A stretch of DNA of 64,000 bases from JADHLJ01 sp038146985 (GTDB lineage: Bacteria > Pseudomonadota > Alphaproteobacteria > Thalassobaculales > Thalassobaculaceae): the NCBI GenBank assembly GCA_038146985.1, contig JAYQSQ010000001.1, positions 186,001-250,000 on the forward strand, written 5' to 3'. The notes below the pieces were generated by a model, which was not told the DNA's origin, searched no databases, and saw only the letters and a program-made list of their open reading frames with translations. The translations under genes were made by a program, and so were the position numbers. Of this stretch, positions 7,728 through 16,487 are shown piece after piece; position 1 is the stretch's first letter, and every line of letters starts with the position of its first letter.

Positions 7728-8304
7728 GTTGACCAACGGCGCGCCATCCATGGATCAGCGACCAGGCCTCGACATCGAAGGCAAACCAGTTTCCGCCGCC
7801 ATCGCCTGGCTGGTCGAACGAGCGAGAAATTGGCGCGCTCGCCAGGTTTGCCAACAGCAGCGCGCCGACCGCGCCATGGGAGATGATCAGGATCGTGCCG
7901 GTGGTGCCATTTAACGCTGCGATGCGGCGGACCGCGGCAATGATGCGAGCTTGTTCATCCCTGGCGGGCGTCCAGCCCCGAGTGCTTTCGTCGGGATACT
8001 GGAAGAATCGATCAGCAGTGCGCTCAAACTCTTCTCGCGGCAAATAACCTGTGCTTGACCGGTCGTTCTCACTGAGATCCGCGTGGCGCCGGTAAGGTAG
8101 ATTGAGGTGAAGCGCCGCCATGTCGGCGGCATCGGTCGCCTTGCGCTCCCGGCTGGCGTGGATCTCCGTTACGCCATCGAAGCAAGGCCCGGTGAGCGCA
8201 CGCGCCAAGCGTTCCCTGCCGCGCTTCGCAAGCGGCCAGTCGGTGATCGGAACCGACGGGTCGATCACGACATCCGGATGGGTCAGGAAATGGACCCGCC
8301 GCAT
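7678..8304 (-). CDS. Histidine phosphatase superfamily protein with altered RHG motif
   Basis: The 208-residue protein keeps much of the histidine phosphatase fold: a strand followed by FLTHPDV, then ASRERKATDAA, and the second His in ISHGAVGALLL. The usual catalytic RHG is THP here, so the first Arg of the phosphate pocket is missing while the nucleophilic His is retained. I know of alphaproteobacterial relatives with the same THP form, so it may be a subfamily trait. The last 16 residues (RQTGPFETPSKDASSG) come from the right arm of the inverted repeat. The gene lies 16 bases downstream of the acyl-CoA synthetase gene. Confidence 0.75.
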   Translation of the reverse strand: MRRVHFLTHPDVVIDPSVPITDWPLAKRGRERLARALTGPCFDGVTEIHASRERKATDAADMAALHLNLPYRRHADLSENDRSSTGYLPREEFERTADRFFQYPDESTRGWTPARDEQARIIAAVRRIAALNGTTGTILIISHGAVGALLLANLASAPISRSFDQPGDGGGNWFAFDVEAWSLIHGWRAVGQRQTGPFETPSKDASSG

Positions 8305-8320
8305 GCCGTCGGAACGCCGT

Positions 8321-10438
8321 CTATTTGGCGCCCTTGGGCACGATCAGCGCATCGACCGCGACCGCGCCCTTATCCTTCACGATGAACGGATTGACATCGA
8401 TGCTGGAGATACGGTCGGCATTGGCCGCCGCAAAAACCGACAGCTTGACCAGCGCGTCGGCGAGGGCGTCGATATCCGCCGGCGCCATGCCGCGCGCGCC
8501 GTGCAGCATCTTGATGCCCTTGATCTCGTTGATCATCCGGCGCGCCTCGTCGATACCGAAGGGTGCCAGCCGGAAGGTGACGTCGCCCAGCACCTCGACG
8601 AAGACGCCGCCGAGGCCGAACATCACCGCCGGGCCGAAGACCGGGTCGTTGACCACGCCAAGCACGGTCTCGACCCCGCCGCTGACCATTTCGGAGACGA
8701 TCACGCCTTCCAGGGTCGCCTTGGGATGATGCTTCTTCGCCGCTGCCATGATGGCGTCGAACGCGGCGGCGACATCTTCGGCGCCGTTGACCCCGAGCTT
8801 GACTCCGCCGATCTCGGTCTTGTGCAGGATCTCCGGCGAGACGATCTTCATCGCCACCGGGCCGCCGATGGATTTCCACGCCGCAACGGCTCCATCCGCA
8901 CTTTTGGCGAGGTGCGTCCCGGCCATCGGAACACCCGCCGAAGCCAGAATCGCCCGCGCCTCGGCCTCGCCGACGGTTCCTTCCGGCGCGCGCTTGGCGG
9001 AGGCCGGCAGTGCCGGTGGCGCCTTGCCGAGACCACGCTCGAAGGCGGTGCCGAAGTGAATGAGGGCGGCCGCCGCGCGCACCGCCCGGGCCGGGTCCTC
9101 GAGGATCGTATAGCCCTCCGCCTCGTAGTTCCGGACGATCTCCTCCGGGGCGACGATCGACAGCACCATGGGCGCGTTGGCGTATTTGGCCCGGATATCG
9201 CGCAACGTCTCGATCAGCTGTTCGGAGACATGCTTGTAGCCGGCGACCACGGTGAAGAAGGCGACGACGGCGTCGTAGCCGCCTTCATCCATCATGCTTT
9301 CCATGAATTTCTTGATCAGGGAGAGATCGTTCAGGGCCTGGGCCGTCATGTCGACCGGGTTGCGCACACCGGCGAAGGGGATCAGTTCCTTCAGGTACTT
9401 CTGCTGATCCTCGGGCATCGGCGCAACATTAAGACCGCAGGCCTCCGCCGTGTCGGCCATCTGTACGCCGGCGCCGCCGGAGATGGTCATCAGACCGATC
9501 TTGTCGCCCTTCGGCATGGCGCCGGCCTGGCAGGCGAGCGCGATGTCCAGCAACTCCTCGATGGAGTCGACCCGGAACACGCCGTACTGGCGGAACAGGG
9601 CGTCATAGACCGCGTCCGAGCCGGCGAGCGAGGCGGTGTGCGAGGCCGCCGCCTCGGCGCCGGCGCCGCTGCGGCCGACCTTCTGGAAGATCACCGGTTT
9701 CTTGTTCTTGTAGGCCAGTTCCAGCGCCTCGCGCAGGCCCGGACCGTTACGCACGCCCTCGGCATAGACCGCGATGACCTTCACCTCGTCGGATTGCGCG
9801 TAATAGGCGATGCATTCCGACAGCTCGACATCGGACTCATTACCCGTGGTCACCCAATAGGTGCAGCGGATGCCCCGCTTGGCGGCGATGGTGTAGAGAT
9901 GGCTGCCGAAAGCGCCGCTCTGGCTGGCGATGGCGATGGGACCCGGCTGGACCGGGTACTGATCGACACTGGTCGTGAAGGTCGCGAGCCATCCGGTCTT
10001 GGCGTTGAAGGCGCCGAGACAGTTCGGACCCAGAAGCCGGATGCCGGTGCGGTTTGAAATCTCGGTCAATTGGCGCTGCCACTCCGCGCCCTGTTCGTCC
10101 TGCTCGGCGAAGCCGGAGCTGAAAATCACCGCCGCGCCGACGCCCTTGGTTGCGCAATCCTCGATGGTCTGCACAACGACGTTGGCGGGGACCGCCACGA
10201 TCACCGCGTCGACCGGGCCGGGAACGTCCAGGATCGATTTGTAGGCCTTCGCGCCCTGAACCGTGTCGCGGCTCGCATTCACCGGATAGACCGGCCCTTT
10301 GAAGGAGCCGTTGAGGAGATAGTGCAGTGGCCGCCCGCCGATCCGCGTCGGACTGTCGGAGGCGCCGATGACCGCGACGGATTTCGGGTCCAGCAGCTTG
10401 GAAAGCGGGCGGCGGGTAACGGTGGATTGGGCGTTCAT
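8321..10438 (-). CDS. ADP-forming acyl-CoA synthetase (CoA-binding plus ATP-grasp)
   Basis: A 705-residue single-chain protein of the acetyl-CoA synthetase (ADP-forming)/succinyl-CoA ligase-like family. Domains in order: CoA-binding Rossmann domain (SVAVIGAS near 20-27), ligase-CoA domains with the phosphorylated His in ASHTASLAG (His267), then an ATP-grasp domain from about 475 to the end (EILHKTEIGGVKLGV, ISSIDVNPFIV). It interconverts an acid plus ATP and CoA with the acyl-CoA plus ADP and phosphate. In this setting it may activate acids made by the neighbouring cyclase-family hydrolase; that link is inference. Confidence 0.9.
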   Translation of the reverse strand: MNAQSTVTRRPLSKLLDPKSVAVIGASDSPTRIGGRPLHYLLNGSFKGPVYPVNASRDTVQGAKAYKSILDVPGPVDAVIVAVPANVVVQTIEDCATKGVGAAVIFSSGFAEQDEQGAEWQRQLTEISNRTGIRLLGPNCLGAFNAKTGWLATFTTSVDQYPVQPGPIAIASQSGAFGSHLYTIAAKRGIRCTYWVTTGNESDVELSECIAYYAQSDEVKVIAVYAEGVRNGPGLREALELAYKNKKPVIFQKVGRSGAGAEAAASHTASLAGSDAVYDALFRQYGVFRVDSIEELLDIALACQAGAMPKGDKIGLMTISGGAGVQMADTAEACGLNVAPMPEDQQKYLKELIPFAGVRNPVDMTAQALNDLSLIKKFMESMMDEGGYDAVVAFFTVVAGYKHVSEQLIETLRDIRAKYANAPMVLSIVAPEEIVRNYEAEGYTILEDPARAVRAAAALIHFGTAFERGLGKAPPALPASAKRAPEGTVGEAEARAILASAGVPMAGTHLAKSADGAVAAWKSIGGPVAMKIVSPEILHKTEIGGVKLGVNGAEDVAAAFDAIMAAAKKHHPKATLEGVIVSEMVSGGVETVLGVVNDPVFGPAVMFGLGGVFVEVLGDVTFRLAPFGIDEARRMINEIKGIKMLHGARGMAPADIDALADALVKLSVFAAANADRISSIDVNPFIVKDKGAVAVDALIVPKGAK

Positions 10439-10472
10439 GAGAACTCGCTCGGATCAGATGTGTCGGGAAGGG

Positions 10473-11519
10473 TCAGACGGTGGCGATGGGCGAGGGCGGA
10501 GAGCCCACCGCACCAGGCAGCCGCAGGGGCGGGGCGGTCAGCAGGAACCGGTGCCGCCCGTGGGCGTGCAGCCAGTCGCGCAAGGCCGTCAGATAGAACA
10601 TCTCGCCGATATGGATGCCGAGCTTGAAGATGCAGAGTTCGTGCAGCGGCAGCATCGGGATCGGGTTGTTGCCGGCGGGCAGCGGCACGCCGGTATCCTC
10701 GATCCCGTAATTGTCGGCGATCATCACCGCGACGCCGGTATCGCGGATCCAGTCATGCAGCTTCGGATCCCGGCCGTCGAGGCAGGCATAGGTGTTGTGC
10801 AGGTCGTGTTCGTTCGGTTTCTTGGCCATGTCGAGGAGGCCCTGGGCGAAGCCGGTATGGAAGCAGACCATATCGCCTTCCTCGACCGTGATGCCGTCCT
10901 CTTTCATGATCCGGGCGAGTTCGTCATAGCCGACCTGGACCCGGTTCCTGCCGTGACGTTTCTCAAGGTCGATCAGCACGCCCCGGCCCTGCGGGCAGGC
11001 CTCAGCCATGTTCTCGATCCCGAGCGGGCCGCCGTTGGAGCCTTCGAAACGGGTATATTCGTCCGCCTCGGCGTTTTCTGTCGGGCCGACGACATGTTCG
11101 CCGCCTCGCCAGCCGTTGTAGTAGACCACCTCGGGCTTGCCGTCGCCGTCGGCGTCGAACCAGCCGCCGACATGGCAGAGGCTGTCCCATTGGGTGGAGT
11201 ACTGCAGGCAGATCAGCGCGCTGTCGTCGCAGACCACATCGGTCAGCCGCGGGTCGTTGATGTGCAGCGGCAAGTTGAAATTGGCGAGGCCGCCTCGCTG
11301 GGTCGTGAAGAGGCGGGGCGGAAAGCGCCGGGGATTCAGCAGGCGTCCGCCCGGATAGTCGAGCGGCAGGGAAAGGCAGAACCGCTCGCCGGTCTTCACC
11401 TCCTGGACGGCGCGGACCACGCGCTCGGGGGTCAGCAGATTGATCCGGCCGCGCCGGTCATCCGCTCCGAACTCGCCCCAATTCGACCCCTCCGGCCGGT
11501 TGACCCATCGTTGCGCCAT
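10473..11519 (-). CDS. Cyclase-family (kynurenine formamidase-like) metal hydrolase
   Basis: From the ATG at 11519 the product is 348 residues; GGGAGAG lies 8 bases upstream on the minus strand, while a 23-residue upstream extension has no such site. The family (COG1878) includes kynurenine formamidase and isatin hydrolase. The usual metal motif HxGTHxDxxxH is here TQWDSLCHVG, a variant seen in one branch of the family. The substrate is unknown. It is 34 bases upstream of the acyl-CoA synthetase gene in the same direction, which suggests one operon that hydrolyses an amide or lactone and activates the acid. Confidence 0.82.
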   Translation of the reverse strand: MAQRWVNRPEGSNWGEFGADDRRGRINLLTPERVVRAVQEVKTGERFCLSLPLDYPGGRLLNPRRFPPRLFTTQRGGLANFNLPLHINDPRLTDVVCDDSALICLQYSTQWDSLCHVGGWFDADGDGKPEVVYYNGWRGGEHVVGPTENAEADEYTRFEGSNGGPLGIENMAEACPQGRGVLIDLEKRHGRNRVQVGYDELARIMKEDGITVEEGDMVCFHTGFAQGLLDMAKKPNEHDLHNTYACLDGRDPKLHDWIRDTGVAVMIADNYGIEDTGVPLPAGNNPIPMLPLHELCIFKLGIHIGEMFYLTALRDWLHAHGRHRFLLTAPPLRLPGAVGSPPSPIATV

Positions 11520-11703
11520 GGCATGTCTCTCCCTGGATCTGGTCGACGGCGTTCGGGGCAGGCGTCGTGATGGCCGGTGACCCGTCATTCACGATCCGTC
11601 GGTTTGATGGCCGGATTGTCCGGTCTCGCCGGAGCCGTGACAAGGCGCTATTGTCCGCTTTCCCGCCGCGACACACCCGGTCGGGTCAGATATCCAGCTT
11701 GGG

Positions 11704-12588
11704 ATGAGGGATTTGTCCGAAAACGAGACTGGTGCCAGCCGCCCCGCGTTGGGCATTGCCGTGATGGTGGCGGGTATGGTCGTGCTCGCGAGCACCGATG
11801 CCGTCTCCAAGCACCTCACCCTCAGCTTCGCGGTGGTCCAGATCCTCTGGGTCCGATTCGTGGTGTTCGGCGCGGTCGGCACGTTTTTGGCGCTGCGCAA
11901 AAGCGGTCTGCGCGGCCTGCGGACCAAGCGCCCGGTGGCCCAGGTGGCGCGGGCCGTGATCCTCAACCTGGCGAATTTCATCTTCGTCTATTCGCTGAGT
12001 CAGATGCCCATGGCGGACGCGCATTCGATCATGGCGATCGCGCCGCTGCTGATCGTGGCGGCCTCGGTCCCGTTTCTCGGCGAGACGGTCGGCGTGCGGC
12101 GCTGGCTCGCGGTCGCGGCGGCGTTCGTCGGCATGCTGATCATCCTGCGCCCCGGAACCGGGGTGTTCGACCCGGTCTCGCTGGTGCCGCTTGCCGGGGC
12201 GTGCTGCTACACCGGCTATACGATCCTTACCAAGGTGATCAGCCGGGACGACGCTCATGAGACGACGTTGTTCTATACAGGGATTATCGGGCTCTTCCTG
12301 ATGAGCGTGCTGGCGCCTATCGATTGGCGGCCGCCGAGCGGTATCGACTGGTTCTGGCTGTGGGTCGCCGGGATCGGCGGGACCATGGCCCATGTCTTCA
12401 TCATCATCTCGCTGCATCTGGCGCCGGCCAGCACCTTGCAGCCCTTCAACTACACCATGCTGGTCTGGGCGACGGTGCTGGGCTTCCTGGTGTTCGGCGA
12501 TCTGCCGGATCTGTGGACCGTCGCCGGCGCCCTGGTGATCGTCGCGAGTGGGCTCTACTCCTGGCACCGCGAACGTCTGGCCCGGTAG
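11704..12588 (+). CDS. EamA-family drug/metabolite exporter
   Basis: The 294-residue protein shows about ten hydrophobic segments in two EamA repeats (for example ALGIAVMVAGMVVLAS, LLIVAASVPFLGE, FLVFGDLPDLWTVAGALVIVAS). FLGE and LVFGD at the ends of the repeats are typical of the 10-TMS DMT superfamily. It sits in the inner membrane and exports small metabolites; the substrate cannot be told. It is divergent from the cyclase gene (184 bases) and convergent with the gamma-glutamyltransferase gene (34-base gap). Confidence 0.88.
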   Translation: MRDLSENETGASRPALGIAVMVAGMVVLASTDAVSKHLTLSFAVVQILWVRFVVFGAVGTFLALRKSGLRGLRTKRPVAQVARAVILNLANFIFVYSLSQMPMADAHSIMAIAPLLIVAASVPFLGETVGVRRWLAVAAAFVGMLIILRPGTGVFDPVSLVPLAGACCYTGYTILTKVISRDDAHETTLFYTGIIGLFLMSVLAPIDWRPPSGIDWFWLWVAGIGGTMAHVFIIISLHLAPASTLQPFNYTMLVWATVLGFLVFGDLPDLWTVAGALVIVASGLYSWHRERLAR

Positions 12589-12622
12589 CGGAGCGCGCGA
12601 AACGGACGCGGTGGGGAAGGGG

Positions 12623-14209
12623 TCAATAGCCCAGCGCGCAGCCGTCCTTGCGGGGGTCCGAGCCGCCGGTGAGGGTACCGTTTTCGCGGTCGATCCAGAC
12701 GCATTGGCTGCCGCCCAGCGGCGCGATGGGATTGACCTTCTCCAGGCGATGGCCGCGCCGCTCCAGCTCGGCATAGGTCGCGGCCTCGAAATGATCCTCG
12801 ACCTGCAGCACCCCGGCGGTGGCGAAGCTGCGTGGTGCGTCCATGGCTTCCTGGATGTCGAGCCCCCGGTCCAGGACGTTGCTGAGGAAATGGGAATGGC
12901 CGACGGACTGATACTGCCCGCCCATGACGCCGAACGGCGCCACCGCCTTGCCGTCACGCATCACCATGCCCGGAATGATCGTGTGCATGGGACGCTTGCC
13001 CCCCTCGATCCGGTTGACATGGCCGGGGTCCAGCCGGAAGGACGATCCCCGGTTCTGCAGCATCACGCCCGAGTTCGGTGCCATGATCCCCGAGCCGAAA
13101 CCGGCGAACAGGGAATTGATGAAGGAGATCGCGTTGCCGTCCCGATCGACGCAGCAGAGATAGGTGGTGTCGCTGTGGGTCGGGAAGTCGGAATTGTGAA
13201 AGTTGCCGGCGGCCTTCGGATCGATCATCGCGTCCATCGCCTTGGCATGTGCGTCGGACAGCAGCCAGTCGACCGGGATGTCGGCGAAACCCGGATCGGT
13301 GATGTGCCGGTCGCGCTGGTGGTAGGCGACCTTTGCCGCCTCGGCGAGCAGATGCACCCGGTCGGCTTCCGACAAACCGGAAACCTCGTGCCGCGAGAGG
13401 ATGTTCATGATCATCAGCGCGCAGATCCCCTGGCCGTTCGGCGGGCATTCGAAGACCTGGTGACCGCGAAAGGTCGTCTCGATCGGCTCCACGTAGTCGG
13501 CCTCGGCGGCGGCGAAGTCCTCCAGCGTGTGCAAGCCGCCCATGGCCCGCAGGCGCCCTACGATATCCTCGGCGACCTCGCCCAGATAGAAGGCGTCGCG
13601 GCCCTCGCGGCCGATGCGCCGCAGGGTCTTGGCGAGGCGGGGCTGCTTGAAAATGCTGCCGATTGCCGGAGCCTTGCCGCCGACGGTCATCTGCTCGGCT
13701 GAGATCGGATCGGCCAGGAGCTTGGGCAGGGACGCGGCCCAGTCGGTGCCCACCCGGTGCGCGATGGGGAACCCGTTCTCGGCATAGTGGATCGCCGGCG
13801 CCAGAAGCTCGTCCATGCTCTTGCTGCCGTGATCGGCGTTCAGCTTGGTCCAGGCCGCGACCGAGCCGGGAATGGTCACCGCATGCGGGCTCTGGACCAC
13901 GATCTCGTCGATGCCGCAATCCCGCAGCGCGTCGACGCTGGCGGCGCGCGGGGCCCGGCCGGAGCCGTTGAGCGCGACCGGCTTGGCCGCGCCCTTCGGC
14001 GCGTACAACACGAAACAGTCGCCGCCGATACCGGTCATGGCCGGCTCGACTACGCAGAGGGTTGCGCAAGCGGCGATCGCCGCATCCACCGCGTTGCCGT
14101 TGGATTTCAGGACCTCGACTCCGACCTGGCTGGCCAGGGGATGGCTGGTCGCGATCATGGCCTCTGGGGCGATGACGGGAGAGCGGCCGGGCCGCTGGAG
14201 ATTGCGCAT
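12623..14209 (-). CDS. ggt: Gamma-glutamyltransferase family protein
   Basis: The 528-residue proenzyme has the GGT large-subunit start (VIAPEAMIATSHPLAS) and the self-cleavage site before Thr348 in HSDTTYLCCVD, which becomes the N-terminal nucleophile of the small subunit; GSGIMAPNSGVMLQNRG follows. It cleaves gamma-glutamyl bonds, or related amides in paralogues such as oxamate hydrolase. I chose the ATG at 14209 because GGAG lies 7 bases before it; an earlier ATG at 14254 lacks a site. No clear signal peptide is seen at this start, which is unusual for periplasmic GGT and fits a cytoplasmic paralogue. Confidence 0.88.
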   Translation of the reverse strand: MRNLQRPGRSPVIAPEAMIATSHPLASQVGVEVLKSNGNAVDAAIAACATLCVVEPAMTGIGGDCFVLYAPKGAAKPVALNGSGRAPRAASVDALRDCGIDEIVVQSPHAVTIPGSVAAWTKLNADHGSKSMDELLAPAIHYAENGFPIAHRVGTDWAASLPKLLADPISAEQMTVGGKAPAIGSIFKQPRLAKTLRRIGREGRDAFYLGEVAEDIVGRLRAMGGLHTLEDFAAAEADYVEPIETTFRGHQVFECPPNGQGICALMIMNILSRHEVSGLSEADRVHLLAEAAKVAYHQRDRHITDPGFADIPVDWLLSDAHAKAMDAMIDPKAAGNFHNSDFPTHSDTTYLCCVDRDGNAISFINSLFAGFGSGIMAPNSGVMLQNRGSSFRLDPGHVNRIEGGKRPMHTIIPGMVMRDGKAVAPFGVMGGQYQSVGHSHFLSNVLDRGLDIQEAMDAPRSFATAGVLQVEDHFEAATYAELERRGHRLEKVNPIAPLGGSQCVWIDRENGTLTGGSDPRKDGCALGY

Positions 14210-14302
14210 GGGGGAACTCCGGTGAAAGCGAAGCGGTAGGTTTATTGCCAACACGGCGCCTCGGCAAGCGCCGCGAGGAGTGATGCGTCATCGTTGTAAA
14301 AG

Positions 14303-14336
14303 CGGCGGGCTCATCCCGGTACGGACGGGCCCGCCG
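14303..14336. repeat. GC hairpin
   Basis: CGGCGGGC (14303-14310) pairs with GCCCGCCG (14329-14336) around an 18-base loop. It lies between the TRAP permease gene and ggt, both on the minus strand. There is no T-run on either side, so a terminator role is not supported. Confidence 0.4.
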
Positions 14337-14344
14337 GAAGGGCT

Positions 14345-14406
14345 AGAGTGCGGTCGTACCAGACGGAATCACTTCGGGGTTCCGTCTGGTACGTGAATCG
14401 CACTCT
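14345..14406. repeat. Two-part palindrome, 13-bp and 8-bp stems
   Basis: AGAGTGCG (14345-14352) and CGCACTCT (14399-14406) enclose a perfect 13-bp stem, GTACCAGACGGAA (14356-14368) with TTCCGTCTGGTAC (14380-14392). The sequence closely resembles a dispersed intergenic repeat I have seen in Rhodospirillales genomes; only one copy is in this window. Confidence 0.75.
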
Positions 14407-14418
14407 CATTCAATAGTT

Positions 14419-14482
14419 TAGAGCATCTTCACATCTCTTGCCGTGATCACGATGTGATCGCGTTAAGAGACGATCTGCTCTA
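14419..14482. repeat. Nested palindrome abutting the TRAP permease stop codon
   Basis: TAGAGCA (14419-14425) pairs with TGCTCTA (14476-14482). Inside are TCTCTT/AAGAGA and a central GTGATCAC next to GTGATC. The outer right arm includes the stop codon of the permease gene (14482-14480), so the palindrome could act as the 3' end of that transcript. It is only 12 bases from the preceding palindrome, and the two may be one composite element. Confidence 0.7.
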
Positions 14483-16459
14483 ATGGGCTGGTTGCATCCG
14501 CTTGAGCACGAAGGCCAGGAGCAGCGCTCCGACCGTGAGCGCGCCGCCCAACAGGAAGGTCTCGGTGTTGCTCAACCCGACCGCCTTGTTCCCTGGCATG
14601 GCGAAGGCGAGCGCGCCGATGAGCATGGCCGCCCGGATCGGCCATTGCAGTGGGCCGGTCCTGGTGATGTCGCCGATGCCGTAGAGATAGCCCTGCAGGC
14701 TCATCGCCAGCACCACGACGCCCAGCACCGCGCAACCGAAGATCACCACGATATGGCCAGGGTCACCCTGCATGATCAGGCCCGGGTCGAGGACGAAGAA
14801 GAACGGCACGAAATAGATGATCGTGCCAAGCCTCATGGCCTCGAATCCGGTGCGCATCGGGTTTGCTTGGGCAAGGCTCGCCGCCGCGAAGGCACCGAGC
14901 GCCACCGGCGGGGTGATGAACGAGAGCATCCCCCAGTAGAGCATGAACATGTGAACGCCCATCGGCGACAAGCCGCTGTCGGTCAATGCCGGTGCCAGCG
15001 TGAGCGCCAGGATCAGATAGGCAACTGTGACGGTGACCCCGATTCCCATGATGAAGCTGGCCAGCGCGCCGAGCAGCAACAGCAGCATCACGTTGTTGCC
15101 GGCCAACTGAAGCAGCTCGAAGGCCAGCGTGCCGATCTTGCCCGAATACGACAGGGAGCCGACGATCAGGCCGATACCCACCAGGATCGCGGCGAGCTCA
15201 GCGAACAACCGCCCGACCGCGACCAGGAAGTCGACGAAGCGGTTCCAGTCCCAGCGCTGGTTCTTTTGGAACTGGTTGATCGTGATCAGCAGGGCCGTCG
15301 CGTAGAACGGCGCCTGCGCCTCGCGTTGCAGGAAAAGCAGAAGATAGATGAGCAGTAGAAAGACGGCGATGTAGTACCAACCGTCCTTCAATGTCTGCGC
15401 GAGCGACGGCAGTTCCTCGCGCGGCAGGCCTTCCAGCTTGCGCCGGGCGGCATAGCCGTCGATCTGCATGAACAGGGCGAAGAAGTAGAGGAAGGACGGA
15501 ATGATCGCCGCGATCACGATTTCCCGGTAGGCGACCTCAAGGTTGATCGCCATGATGAAGGCGGTGGCGCCCATGATCGGCGGCATCAGGACCCCGCCGG
15601 TGGACGCGCAGGCCTCGACCCCGCCCGCGACATGGGGCTGAAACCCGGTGCGTTTCATAGCCGGAATCGACATGGCGCCGGTGGTCAACACGTTGGTGAT
15701 CACGCTGCCGCTCATCGAACCCATCAGGCCCGAGGCGAAAATCGCGACCTTCGCCGGGCCGCCCCGCACATTGCCGAGCAGGGCGAAGGCGAGATTCAGG
15801 AAGAACTTGCCGCCGCCGGTGTATTGGAGCCCGACACCGAACAGCAGGAAGCCGATAACCAGTTCGGCGAAGGCCCGGGTCGGAATGCCGATCAGGGCTT
15901 CCGTCGACAAGCCGTAATAGGCGGCCGTGTCCATCAGGCTTTCGCTGGTGCCCTCCAGGGGCCCCGGCATGCTGCCGGCGAACAGCGGATAGATCGCGAA
16001 AATCACGATCACGACCGTGACGATCAGGCCGCCGGTGCGCCGGGTGGCCTCGATCGCGATGATGGCGAAGACAAGGGCCAGCCATTGCATATGCTCCGGC
16101 GCGGAGAATTCCCAGCCTCCGTCCACGATCTCGACGGCGTAGATAACGAAAGTCCAGCAGATCCCGGCCGTAACCAGAAAAAGCAGCGTGTCGTACCAGG
16201 TCATCCCGCCGCGATCTGATTTGCCGCTGAGCGGGAACACAATAAACGTCACCGGCAGCAACAGGGCGACGATGAAATAGTAGTACTGGTTTTCGATCGG
16301 CACGAAGCCGGTGTATCGGCCAAGCGCGAATACCTGATAGGACGAGCCGGCGATCGACAGCACCGACGCCGTGATCATCAACCATTTCCAGAACGGGTTG
16401 AGCCGGCGAAACCGATGTTCGGTGTTCGCCGGCTCGCTCTGGAGCGTCACATTGCTCAT
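14480..16459 (-). CDS. TRAP transporter permease, fused small and large membrane subunits
   Basis: The 659-residue protein has about 17 hydrophobic segments: an N-terminal four-helix DctQ-like part (roughly 25-150) joined to a DctM-like part with VRGGPAKVAIFASGLMGSMSGS and GGVLMPPIMGATAFIM, motifs of the fused permeases that work with TAXI-type binding proteins. It uses the ion gradient to take up organic acids or amino acids through the inner membrane. The TAXI binding protein gene is 28 bases upstream on the same strand, so this is a complete TAXI-TRAP system. Its stop codon lies inside a palindromic repeat. Confidence 0.93.
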   Translation of the reverse strand: MSNVTLQSEPANTEHRFRRLNPFWKWLMITASVLSIAGSSYQVFALGRYTGFVPIENQYYYFIVALLLPVTFIVFPLSGKSDRGGMTWYDTLLFLVTAGICWTFVIYAVEIVDGGWEFSAPEHMQWLALVFAIIAIEATRRTGGLIVTVVIVIFAIYPLFAGSMPGPLEGTSESLMDTAAYYGLSTEALIGIPTRAFAELVIGFLLFGVGLQYTGGGKFFLNLAFALLGNVRGGPAKVAIFASGLMGSMSGSVITNVLTTGAMSIPAMKRTGFQPHVAGGVEACASTGGVLMPPIMGATAFIMAINLEVAYREIVIAAIIPSFLYFFALFMQIDGYAARRKLEGLPREELPSLAQTLKDGWYYIAVFLLLIYLLLFLQREAQAPFYATALLITINQFQKNQRWDWNRFVDFLVAVGRLFAELAAILVGIGLIVGSLSYSGKIGTLAFELLQLAGNNVMLLLLLGALASFIMGIGVTVTVAYLILALTLAPALTDSGLSPMGVHMFMLYWGMLSFITPPVALGAFAAASLAQANPMRTGFEAMRLGTIIYFVPFFFVLDPGLIMQGDPGHIVVIFGCAVLGVVVLAMSLQGYLYGIGDITRTGPLQWPIRAAMLIGALAFAMPGNKAVGLSNTETFLLGGALTVGALLLAFVLKRMQPAH

Positions 16460-16487
16460 ATGGGCACGTTAAGAATACGGGCCGGGA

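Noticed and set aside
8120..10057. A 645-codon open frame on the plus strand
   Set aside because: It is antisense to the acyl-CoA synthetase gene, whose motifs are clear. The translated text is Asp-, Arg- and His-rich with no domain, as expected for the mirror of a GC-rich gene.
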